From Microcaldota archaeon (GTDB lineage: Archaea > Micrarchaeota > Micrarchaeia > Micrarchaeales > Micrarchaeaceae), in contig JAKBHG010000024.1 of the NCBI GenBank assembly GCA_021836925.1, forward strand, positions 1-8,356: DNA of 8,356 bases. Reading direction: 5' to 3'. Shown here one piece after another: positions 1 through 5,725 of the stretch (positions are counted from its first letter, which is position 1; the number at the start of each line of letters is the position of its first letter). The notes beneath the pieces are model-generated. The model worked only from the letters and a program-made list of their open reading frames with translations. It was not told the origin of the DNA and ran no database searches. A program made the position numbers and the translations under genes.

Positions 1-30
1 GGCAGAAATTGGACTATAGGATAGATACCG

Positions 31-52
31 CTGTAAGTTGTATTACAGTTTT
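31..52 (+). terminator. Weak hairpin followed by a T-run, terminator-like
   Basis: CTGTAA (31-36) pairs perfectly with TTACAG (43-48) around a 6-base loop and is followed by TTTT (49-52). It could end a plus-strand transcript entering from the left. The stem is short and AT-rich, and archaeal termination depends mainly on T-runs, so the assignment is tentative. Confidence 0.2.
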
Positions 53-101
53 ACACAACCTGTTCAGGATAGGTTACGGGTGACTTTTGTCCCAGAGTCT
101 G

Positions 102-135
102 CACGGCATTTGCACGCCTTAAAAGCGTTGCCGTG
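102..135. repeat. Two-part inverted repeat upstream of the hydrolase promoter
   Basis: CACGGCA (102-108) pairs with TGCCGTG (129-135) over 7 bp. Nested inside, ACGC (114-117) pairs with GCGT (125-128) around a 7-base loop, with a 5-base bulge on the left side only. The structure ends 16 bp before the TATA-like box at 152. It could be a regulator-binding dyad or the end of a structured RNA; neither can be decided from the sequence. Confidence 0.4.
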
Positions 136-151
136 GCGTTCCACACGAGTG

Positions 152-159
152 TAATATAA
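152..159 (+). promoter_or_regulatory. TATA-like box for the hydrolase gene
   Basis: TAATATAA lies about 28 bp (centre to start) before the GTG at 184, the spacing expected for archaeal transcripts that begin at or next to the start codon. No ribosome binding site precedes the possible starts, which fits a leaderless message. There is no clear purine-rich BRE. Confidence 0.5.
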
Positions 160-160
160 G

Positions 161-183
161 GTTTGCCTGCCAATGTTTGCCTG
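161..183 (+). repeat. 9-bp direct repeat between TATA box and start, possible operator
   Basis: GTTTGCCTG occurs at 161-169 and again at 175-183, a 14-bp period. The two copies fill the space between the TATA-like box and the probable GTG start, covering the expected transcription start. A tandem site here would suit a repressor that blocks polymerase, but no regulator is known and the repeat could be chance. Confidence 0.4.
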
Positions 184-828
184 GTGGTTCGAGTGCTGGA
201 AAAGATAAGGGCAGGAGAGGGCACCATAGACGCGGAGGTTGCCGGTCCTGAGGGTTCGAAGACCAGGATAGGGTTCTCCCATGGTAGATACAACGACATG
301 AACAATCATGTCACAGAATCCCTGTTCGAAGAGCTTTCCAAGGAGTATATTTCTGTAAGGTTCAATTTCTCCTATGTCGGAAAGCCAGGTGCATCAGAGC
401 CGGACATCGGCGAGAGCCTCATCGAGCTCGAAGCGTGCATGGAACGCGCCGGAGGCAGCAACATAGTTCTAATCGGAAAGTCGTATGGCAGCTACGTGTC
501 AGTGAAGGCGGCTCTGGCGCACCCTGACAAGATAAGCAGGGTCATCTGCATAGGCTATCCGTTTAATGATGCGGAGGACAACAGGAAGACAAGCGACCAG
601 CTGCCGCTCCTAGGCGGCATAGCGGACAAGCTCGTCTTCATATCCGGGAGCAATGACCCGCACTGCCGGCTCGGACGGTTCATGAGGGACCTGCCGAAGC
701 AGGCGAAATTCTACATGCTCAATGGCGCGGACCACTCACTCAACGGCAGGGACGCCGCCGCAACAGCGAGGAATATGGCCGAGGCGCTCAGGCTTGCAAA
801 GGAGACCATCGCTGGCATACTGCAATGA
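184..828 (+). CDS. Alpha/beta hydrolase, KANL3/TEX30-like family
   Basis: A small single-domain alpha/beta hydrolase, probably cytoplasmic; there is no signal peptide or membrane segment. Numbered from the GTG at 184 (214 residues), it shows an HG turn after the first core strand (33-34), the nucleophile elbow G98-K-S100-Y-G102, a likely acid residue D158 in SGSND, and H184 in NGADHSL. Together these form a complete Ser-Asp-His triad. The RFNF, IGYPF and FISGSND blocks around it resemble the KANL3/TEX30 group of hydrolases, whose substrates are mostly unknown. I chose GTG 184 because of its distance from the TATA-like box; TTG 163 and GTG 193 are in-frame alternatives, and none has a ribosome binding site. 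The fold and triad are confident; the reaction is not known. Confidence 0.85.
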   Translation: MVRVLEKIRAGEGTIDAEVAGPEGSKTRIGFSHGRYNDMNNHVTESLFEELSKEYISVRFNFSYVGKPGASEPDIGESLIELEACMERAGGSNIVLIGKSYGSYVSVKAALAHPDKISRVICIGYPFNDAEDNRKTSDQLPLLGGIADKLVFISGSNDPHCRLGRFMRDLPKQAKFYMLNGADHSLNGRDAAATARNMAEALRLAKETIAGILQ

Positions 829-860
829 ATTTCCTCTCTGTATCGCGCACTTGCAAAGGC

Positions 861-869
861 ATATATAAT
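861..869 (+). promoter_or_regulatory. TATA-like box for the unknown gene at 909
   Basis: ATATATAAT is a strong archaeal-style TATA element. It predicts a transcript start near 890, giving either a leaderless ATG at 894 or a leader of about 20 bases to the ATG at 909. It sits just after the hydrolase stop, so the next gene need not depend on the hydrolase promoter. Confidence 0.6.
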
Positions 870-895
870 TCCCAGAGTAAATACCCATCAGCTAT

Positions 896-901
896 GGGAG
901 G
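896..901 (+). promoter_or_regulatory. Ribosome binding site deciding the ATG at 909
   Basis: GGGAGG precedes the ATG at 909. Set against an ideal GGAGGTGAT ending 3 bases before the start, 7 of 9 positions agree, and the register is the same as for rps6e and aspS here. This favours 909 over the in-frame ATG at 894. Confidence 0.55.
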
Positions 902-908
902 CGTTGTA

Positions 909-1472
909 ATGCACATAACAATGGATGTACCTGAAGTGCAGATAAACGGGGCAAAGGGGCTCCTTGCGCGGTTGGAAGGCAGGCACCCTGTAAAGCTGGA
1001 CAATAATAAGTTTCTTTCCCTGATGGAAGCGAATATAAAACGGAGCACTGAAAATCTCATACGCGGCATAGAGCCGTCTGATACGACAGTGCAGGTGCCG
1101 ACCGCCAGTGGCAAACCGGAGCTGAAACGCACAAGTATTAACTCATCCTCGACGGATTACATCGTAAAAGTTGGGAATAAGATGGTCTTTTGGCTGGAAG
1201 GCAAAATGAGGAATTTGCCGCCGGAGAATGAGATGATATCGGCGTTAATCCCTGATGTAATCATTAATGCTCAGTCATACAATCCCTTGATGTATGCGAT
1301 ATCCGCAGAGGAGAGCGCGAAGGAATTGATATTCATCGAGGTAGATGAATATGTCAGGGCGATCCAATCGCTCACGAAGTTTCTGAGGAAGAAAGGTATG
1401 GGGGACAGGCTGCAGGAAAAGATCGCAAGGAAACTGGAAGCATTCGATGACTTAGTTCCCGACAGAGATTGA
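909..1472 (+). CDS. Hypothetical protein of unknown function
   Basis: A 187-residue soluble protein that I do not recognise. It has no signal peptide, membrane helix, cysteine cluster or nucleotide-binding motif. The N-terminal third is mixed, with a Ser/Thr-rich stretch around residues 75-85. The middle contains a strand-like VGNKMVFWLEG. The C-terminal part, from about residue 130, looks helical and charged, with acidic and lysine/arginine patches and an aspartate-rich end (DDLVPDRD). The start at 909 rests on the ribosome binding site; ATG 894 would add five residues. Its TGA overlaps an in-frame TTG of the next gene (ATTGA at 1468-1472), so the two are probably co-transcribed and may act together. 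It is read as a real gene because of its promoter, ribosome binding site and uninterrupted length; the function is unknown. Confidence 0.65.
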   Translation: MHITMDVPEVQINGAKGLLARLEGRHPVKLDNNKFLSLMEANIKRSTENLIRGIEPSDTTVQVPTASGKPELKRTSINSSSTDYIVKVGNKMVFWLEGKMRNLPPENEMISALIPDVIINAQSYNPLMYAISAEESAKELIFIEVDEYVRAIQSLTKFLRKKGMGDRLQEKIARKLEAFDDLVPDRD

Positions 1473-1495
1473 CAGCGGCGTTTAGCCAAACATGC

Positions 1496-1951
1496 ATGAT
1501 GGTTTTGCACATGGAAACCGGCAGGCAGCAAACAGAGATGGCTCTTTCAGAGATGATTGACAGAATAGATGCAGCCACGGAAAGGTTCTGCACCGCCATC
1601 GCCGCGATGCCACTGAGAGGCAGCACAAACAGCTCACTTGAGTTTATGGCAACATTCTACTCTGCAGATACCAAGAAAAGCATCATGAACAGCTTCGGAG
1701 TGGAGTGCAGGAGAAGGGACTTTTATAGATGGAATGATTCTGGCCATCTGATCCGTCGCAACCCTGATTTAGATACGGATTACGAGCTTGACGGACGCGC
1801 ATACAAAAAGGTACTTAGGTACGCGGACCGGATGAACCGTTACGCTGACAAATTGGAGCTGAAGTATGCCAGCGACCTTATGATACTAGGGTACTTACGG
1901 AAGATAGACTCGAACAGCGCGGCAGTTAAGCGTGCACTGTTTCTCTTGTAG
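1496..1951 (+). CDS. Hypothetical small basic protein, partner of the preceding gene
   Basis: A 151-residue protein with no family I recognise. It looks mostly helical: an N-terminal amphipathic stretch (EMALSEMIDRIDAATERF), a central basic segment with CRRRDFYRW, and a C-terminal helical part rich in Lys, Arg, Tyr and Asp (KKVLRYADRMNRYADKLEL). There is no signal peptide or membrane helix. The start is uncertain: TTG 1469 overlaps the previous stop, and ATGs at 1496, 1499 and 1511 are all in frame without a clear ribosome binding site. I chose the first ATG. With no promoter of its own visible, it most likely follows the gene before it on one transcript. The basic patches could bind nucleic acid, but no motif demonstrates this. 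Confidence 0.55.
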   Translation: MMVLHMETGRQQTEMALSEMIDRIDAATERFCTAIAAMPLRGSTNSSLEFMATFYSADTKKSIMNSFGVECRRRDFYRWNDSGHLIRRNPDLDTDYELDGRAYKKVLRYADRMNRYADKLELKYASDLMILGYLRKIDSNSAAVKRALFLL

Positions 1952-1973
1952 CCGCATGTTTGGGGGTTTCAGC

Positions 1974-2021
1974 AAGCTTTTTAGCATTGGTCGAATATTT
2001 CCTTATTGATTTTAGTTTTAG
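1974..2021 (+). promoter_or_regulatory. Candidate promoter region of the MFS gene
   Basis: Two AT-rich elements lie in the gap after the previous gene. CTTTTTAG (1977-1984) predicts a transcript start near 2006, where an in-frame TTG lies. TTTTAGTTTTAG (2010-2021) predicts a start near 2043, 17 bases before the ATG at 2060. Neither is a strong consensus, and I cannot choose between them. Confidence 0.35.
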
Positions 2022-2059
2022 TTGCGGCCAGCGCAAGGAATGCCAGCAGTGTTGAGAGC

Positions 2060-3499
2060 ATGGATGTGAAAGAGAGCGTGGACAAGCGATCAGTACTTGC
2101 AGTCGTAGTTGTCGGCGTGCTGATGGCGGCGATAGACACAACGATAGTAATACTTGCATTGCCCACTATAGACACATACTTCCATACCTCGCCGACGATC
2201 TCCATCTGGATAATAATGGCGTACATACTGGTCCTCACTGTATTGTCGGCCCAGGTAGGCAAGATAGGCGACAGGTTCGGCAGGGCGAAGATGTACAACT
2301 ACGGCTTCCTCGTATTCATAGTCGGCTCGGCCCTTTGTGGGCTGAGCACCAGCATATTCATGCTTATAGGCGCAAGGGTCCTGCAGGCCGTGGGCGGAGC
2401 ATTCCTGAGCACGAACAGCTCGGCAGTCGTATCGGACCACTTCGAGCCGCACGAGAGAGGGAAGGCGTTCGGCTACACGGGGATGGGATGGAATATGGGT
2501 GCAATACTCGGCATATTCCTAGGAGGCGCGCTAACCAGCATAGACTGGAGGCTCATCTTCCTGATAAACGTGCCGATAGGCGCAATCGCCCTGCCGATAG
2601 CCTTCAGGAAAGTCAAGGACGTAATCAAAAAGAAGAAGGAAAAGTATGATATAGCAGGCAGCATCATACTTGGGGTCGCGCTGACGCTGCTCACCATAAT
2701 GGCGATATTCGCGATGACGGAGGGCCTAACGCCCCACATAGTGGAGTTCCTTGGGGTCGCGGCTGCGCTCTTCGCCGCGTTCGGTATTATGCAGCGTAGG
2801 GAGAAGGCACCCACCATAGACCCAAGCATATTCAAGAACAGGGTGTTCACGCTGTCAGTGCTGGCTGGCACTTTCCAGTTCATGGCTACGTTCGCCGTGC
2901 TCTTCATACTGATATTGTACCTTCAGGGCGTCAGGTCCCTGAGCCCGCTGATGTCCAGCCTTTACCTCCTTCCAGGATACGTGGTTGGGGGCCTACTCGC
3001 ACCGGTTAGCGGCCGCCTTTCCGATAGGATAGGGGCAAGGATACCCGCTACCGCAGGCCTGCTCCTGATAGCGTTCGCATACCTGCTCTACATAACACTG
3101 CTGACGCCAACTTCGCCGTTGTACTACATACTGATAATAACGCTCTTCACGGGGCTGGGCAGCGCGCTCTTCTTCCCGTCTAACACCAGCGCGATAATGG
3201 CGAATGCGCCGAAGGATAAGTATGGGATGGCTTCTGGGGTCAACCGCCTTCTGAACAATGTAGGCATGGTGCTGAGTTTTGTGTTTGCCCTCACTATAAT
3301 ATCCATAGCGATACCCCGCAATGTGGCGCTGGCGATATTTGCCGGGACGCAGATAGGCGTCGCGAGCACAGCAGGGTTCGGGGCCGCATTCACCAAGGGA
3401 CTTGATGCCGCGCTGCTGATCTCGATAGTGATAATACTGATTGCAGTGGTGATGTCCGCGGTGCGCGGAAAGGAGGACAGGCGGGCACCGACGCAGTAG
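2060..3499 (+). CDS. MFS exporter, 14-helix DHA2 (EmrB/QacA-like) family
   Basis: A 479-residue integral membrane transporter of the major facilitator superfamily, probably a proton-driven exporter of drugs or other small molecules. Helix 1 carries D26 in an AIDTTIV context, the usual start of DHA2 proteins. Motif A lies between helices 2 and 3 (G67-KIGDRFGRAK). A glycine-rich helix 5 region (residues 141-159) is followed by DWRLIFLINVPIG (162-174), very typical of the 14-helix drug:H+ antiporters. A second motif-A-like GRLSDRIGAR is at 318-327. The number and spacing of hydrophobic stretches suit 14 helices, and the length is normal for the family. ATG 2060 is preferred because it gives the usual short hydrophilic N-terminus; a weak GTTGA-like site precedes it. 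TTG 2006 would add 18 residues. The substrate cannot be read from the sequence. Confidence 0.9.
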   Translation: MDVKESVDKRSVLAVVVVGVLMAAIDTTIVILALPTIDTYFHTSPTISIWIIMAYILVLTVLSAQVGKIGDRFGRAKMYNYGFLVFIVGSALCGLSTSIFMLIGARVLQAVGGAFLSTNSSAVVSDHFEPHERGKAFGYTGMGWNMGAILGIFLGGALTSIDWRLIFLINVPIGAIALPIAFRKVKDVIKKKKEKYDIAGSIILGVALTLLTIMAIFAMTEGLTPHIVEFLGVAAALFAAFGIMQRREKAPTIDPSIFKNRVFTLSVLAGTFQFMATFAVLFILILYLQGVRSLSPLMSSLYLLPGYVVGGLLAPVSGRLSDRIGARIPATAGLLLIAFAYLLYITLLTPTSPLYYILIITLFTGLGSALFFPSNTSAIMANAPKDKYGMASGVNRLLNNVGMVLSFVFALTIISIAIPRNVALAIFAGTQIGVASTAGFGAAFTKGLDAALLISIVIILIAVVMSAVRGKEDRRAPTQ

Positions 3500-3534
3500 T
3501 CTACTCCTGCGCATAAGTTCCCCGACGGGCGGTA

Positions 3535-3550
3535 GAAAAAGTTTAAATAT
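3535..3550 (+). promoter_or_regulatory. Strong archaeal promoter (BRE plus TATA) of the gene at 3583
   Basis: GAAAAAG (3535-3541) followed by TTTAAATAT (3542-3550) matches the archaeal BRE-TATA arrangement closely. The transcript should start near 3572, leaving about 11 bases of leader that contain the GGTG ribosome binding site. It is the best-looking promoter in the window. Confidence 0.7.
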
Positions 3551-3582
3551 ATGCCGAAGCTAAGCCTTCACAAGGTGTGATG

Positions 3583-4089
3583 ATGGCTGATAGCGTATTC
3601 ACCGCGAGCGCGCGAATTGTCGATATAGAGGGAGCGGAATCAAAGAGAATACTGTTTTATATTTCTGCCCTGCGTACAGAGCCGATAAGCAGCGCCATCA
3701 GGGCGGAGCAGGTGACCGGTAACGTCGAGGTCAATAGCAAGATATACGCGGGGCATTATACGCACGATGTCGAGGCGTACATCGGTTTCTCTGACAAGGC
3801 TGACCTTGCAGGGAAGGTGTTCAACGCCATGCCCCTTCTCGATGTAGCGAGGCTGAGCTACAAGACGGACTTCATCCTCCTGGTAAAGCCGGCGGAGCTT
3901 GTGTATGAGATGGGAGGCGCGATTGCGCGGCGTGACACAGGTTTCAACTTCCCGCCTAACATATTCATAAACAACGCCATCGCTTCCCGACATAGCATAA
4001 CTGAAGGCCAGAGGATACTGATGAAATTCAATCCGCTGCTGAAGCCGGCGCAGGCGCCTGAAGGTACCGATAGGCTGGTGACGAAGTAG
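3583..4089 (+). CDS. Hypothetical protein of unknown function
   Basis: A 168-residue soluble protein that matches no family I know. It has no signal peptide, membrane helix, cysteines or nucleotide-binding motif. Alternating hydrophobic residues suggest several beta strands (for example KRILFYISAL, DFILLVKPAELVY), with a glycine-containing YEMGGAIARR segment in the second half and a proline-rich end. GTG 3577, ATG 3580 and ATG 3583 are consecutive in-frame starts. I chose 3583 because GGTG (3574-3577) then lies five bases before it, the same spacing as in rps6e. The strong promoter upstream and the separate promoter of aspS suggest it is a single-gene transcript, probably well expressed. The coding call is fairly secure; the role is unknown. 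Confidence 0.7.
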   Translation: MADSVFTASARIVDIEGAESKRILFYISALRTEPISSAIRAEQVTGNVEVNSKIYAGHYTHDVEAYIGFSDKADLAGKVFNAMPLLDVARLSYKTDFILLVKPAELVYEMGGAIARRDTGFNFPPNIFINNAIASRHSITEGQRILMKFNPLLKPAQAPEGTDRLVTK

Positions 4090-4111
4090 CATTCACAGCC
4101 CAGTGCTACGG

Positions 4112-4119
4112 TATAATAA
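4112..4119 (+). promoter_or_regulatory. TATA-like box for aspS
   Basis: TATAATAA predicts a transcript start near 4141, giving a leader of roughly 28 bases. The leader contains GAGTTGAT (4158-4165), which matches GAGGTGAT at 7 of 8 positions and ends 3 bases before the ATG at 4169. Confidence 0.55.
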
Positions 4120-4168
4120 GTTTTGTTGGGCTCAGATTACTAGGCTTGCTGACTATCGAGTTGATGCC

Positions 4169-5458
4169 ATGATTAGGACACACACCGTCACACAGCTGAG
4201 TGCGGATATGGACGGCAAAGACGTTACGATCTCAGGATGGGTGCATGAGGTGAGGAGCCTCGGCACGCTCACCTTCCTGCTCTTGAGGGATTACACAGGG
4301 ATAGTTCAGGTAACAGCAAAGAAAGGAGAGGTTGCACAGGATGTCATTGACGGCATGCTGCTGCCGAAGGAGAGCGTCGTTGCAGTGAGGGGGAAGGTGA
4401 AGGCGAGCAGCGTCGCGAAGAAGGGATTTGAAATTGTGCCATCAGGCATAGAGAACCTCAATCCGCTTTCTACTATGATACCGTTCGAGGTCACGGGCAA
4501 GGTACCTGCCGAGATAGACACGCGGCTCAATTATAGGTATATAGACCTGCGAAGGCTTGAGCCGCATGCGATATTCAACATAGAGTCCACAGTGCTAAGC
4601 GCGTTCAGGGATACCATGACAGAACGCGGATTCACGGAGATACGGACGCCGTCCGTCGTGGCCGAATCCACAGAGGGAGGGGCCGACCTCTTCAGCGTAA
4701 AGTATTTCGAGCGTGATGCATACCTAGCGCAGTCGCCCCAGCTCTACAAGCAGCTCTCGGTCATCGGCGGGATCGAGAAGGTGTTCATGACGATGCCCGT
4801 TTTTAGGGCGGAGAAATCGAACACGACATACCACCTCACGGAATCTACGCAGATGGATATCGAGATGGCGTTCGCCGACGACAGCGACGCTGTGGAACTC
4901 CTAGGCAGCGCGCTGACCCGCATACTGACGCGCGTGAAGGAGAAGAACGCGGCGGATCTCGATGCGCTGAAAGTCGGAGTGGAAGTGCCTACGGTCAAGG
5001 AGATAACGTACACAGATGCGCTGAAGCTCCTCGACAAGAACGACCTCCACATAGAGTTCGGAGAGGACCTGAACAGGGAGGCTGAGCAGGCACTGTGCAA
5101 ACTCCTAGGTGAGGCGGTGATAGTCAGGAAGTACCCGACAAAAGTAAGGGCATTTTACTCCATGCCGGACCCCAAGAACCCCGAGCTTTCGAACAGCTAC
5201 GACCTGCTCTACCGCGGGCTCGAGGTATCGAGCGGCGCGCAGCGTATACACATACCCGACATGCTCGTCCAAGCGATAGAAAAAAGGGGCATGGATCCGA
5301 AGAGCTTCGAGTCGTACATATATGCGTTCAAGTGCGGCGCGCCGCCGCACTCGGGCTGGAGCATAGGCTTGGAGAGGCTCGCGATGCAGATAACAAAATC
5401 GGAAAACATACGCGAGTGCTCGCTTTTCCCTAGGGACAGGAAGAGACTAACACCGTGA
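4169..5458 (+). CDS. aspS: Aspartyl-tRNA synthetase, archaeal type
   Basis: Charges tRNA(Asp) with aspartate in the cytoplasm; forms lacking specificity also charge tRNA(Asn) for later amidation. This is a complete 429-residue class IIb enzyme. An N-terminal OB-fold anticodon-binding domain (about 1-100, with SGWVHEVRSLG at 22-32) precedes the catalytic core. The core shows motif 1 near 146-161, the QSPQLYKQ block (188-195), motif 2 FRAE (212-215), and motif 3 GLERL (400-404), followed by the family ending LFPRDRKRLTP. ATG 4169 gives the normal RTHT-type N-terminus; longer readings do not. Two oddities: H26 is the residue typical of nondiscriminating enzymes while K84 is typical of discriminating ones, and the motif-2 loop has Y221 where NTTRHL or NTHRHL is usual. 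Identity is very secure; tRNA specificity is open. Confidence 0.97.
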   Translation: MIRTHTVTQLSADMDGKDVTISGWVHEVRSLGTLTFLLLRDYTGIVQVTAKKGEVAQDVIDGMLLPKESVVAVRGKVKASSVAKKGFEIVPSGIENLNPLSTMIPFEVTGKVPAEIDTRLNYRYIDLRRLEPHAIFNIESTVLSAFRDTMTERGFTEIRTPSVVAESTEGGADLFSVKYFERDAYLAQSPQLYKQLSVIGGIEKVFMTMPVFRAEKSNTTYHLTESTQMDIEMAFADDSDAVELLGSALTRILTRVKEKNAADLDALKVGVEVPTVKEITYTDALKLLDKNDLHIEFGEDLNREAEQALCKLLGEAVIVRKYPTKVRAFYSMPDPKNPELSNSYDLLYRGLEVSSGAQRIHIPDMLVQAIEKRGMDPKSFESYIYAFKCGAPPHSGWSIGLERLAMQITKSENIRECSLFPRDRKRLTP

Positions 5459-5518
5459 AGCTGGAAGGCTTATTCCCCTATGCCCTGCCTAACGGCTATG
5501 GACAGAAAAAATGTATGG

Positions 5519-5555
5519 TAAGTATGGAAATTAAAAATTCAAGAATAAGTATGGA
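5519..5555 (+). repeat. Direct repeat TAAGTATGGA, two copies
   Basis: Identical 10-bp copies lie at 5519-5528 and 5546-5555, 27 bp apart. Related TATGG steps also occur at 5497-5501 and 5514-5518. The repeat lies just downstream of aspS. No function is evident. Confidence 0.5.
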
Positions 5556-5663
5556 CAAGCAGGCAAATAAAGGAAATGAATTCCCTTTATGACCCGCTTC
5601 CGTTTCCCGATGCTCCTCCTGTAGGATCTGTCTTCATTGCTATACACCCAAATTGTATTGATT

Positions 5664-5679
5664 GGCAAGCCTTTTAAAG
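5664..5679 (+). promoter_or_regulatory. Orphan TATA-like element in the convergent gap
   Basis: GGCAAGC followed by CTTTTAAAG resembles a strong archaeal BRE-TATA, like those before tRNA genes. Read on the plus strand it would start a transcript near 5700, running antisense into the 3' end of eif2g. The TATA core is nearly symmetrical, so minus-strand use is also possible, starting near 5649. No gene that needs it can be identified. Confidence 0.35.
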
Positions 5680-5725
5680 ATTGTGCAAGGAGCAGGGCAT
5701 GGCGCGGATGCGGCTGCATGCTGCC

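Larger units (their letters stand above)
1..183. other. Non-coding region upstream of the hydrolase gene
   Basis: I see no convincing gene here; reading frames crossing it are short and match no family I know. No tRNA cloverleaf was found by eye on either strand. The region holds a weak terminator-like hairpin (31-52), a small stem AACCT/AGGTT (57-61 with 71-75), a stronger two-part hairpin (102-135), a TATA-like box (152-159) and a 9-bp direct repeat (161-169 and 175-183). The combination looks like a promoter and control region for the hydrolase that follows. The window edge cuts off whatever lies to the left. Confidence 0.55.
5459..5725. other. Convergent intergenic region between aspS and eif2g
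   Basis: No convincing gene lies here. It contains a 10-bp direct repeat TAAGTATGGA (5519-5528 and 5546-5555) within a cluster of TATGG repeats, A-rich stretches, and a TATA-like CTTTTAAAG (5671-5679). Two tiny reading frames exist: 33 codons on the plus strand (5576-5677) and 16 codons on the minus strand (5587-5637). Neither has family similarity I can see. On the minus strand, AT-rich stretches near 5503-5540 read as T-runs and could end the rps6e-eif2g transcript. Confidence 0.5.

Noticed and set aside
1..162. Possible tRNA or other RNA gene at the left end
   Set aside because: Hairpins are present, but no acceptor/anticodon/T-arm arrangement, CCA-type end or T-loop consensus was found on either strand.
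51..309. Minus-strand frames over the first 300 bases
   Set aside because: They overlap the hydrolase start region antisense, show no recognisable motifs, and run against the direction of the promoter elements.
909..1951. Horizontal transfer of the two unknown genes
   Set aside because: Arginine codon choice (mixed AGG/AGA and CGN) looked similar to the neighbouring MFS gene, and there are no integrase, transposase, terminal repeats or tRNA nearby.
2006..2059. TTG 2006 as the start of the MFS gene
   Set aside because: It would add an 18-residue extension (MILVLVAASA...) that is unusual for the family. ATG 2060 gives a normal short hydrophilic N-terminus with a weak ribosome binding site. 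It is not fully excluded, because a TATA-like element lies 26 bp before the TTG.
2993..3514. Minus-strand frame opposite the MFS gene
   Set aside because: Arg-, Tyr- and Gln-rich translation typical of a frame antisense to a membrane protein, with no independent evidence.
5587..5637. 16-codon minus-strand frame rich in Gly and Ser
   Set aside because: Too short to judge, and its GGGTG lies out of the usual register. It does not resemble a known small archaeal protein.
5576..5677. 33-codon plus-strand frame in the convergent gap
   Set aside because: The GGA before its ATG is too close to act as a ribosome binding site, and no family resemblance is seen. A frame this short is expected by chance.
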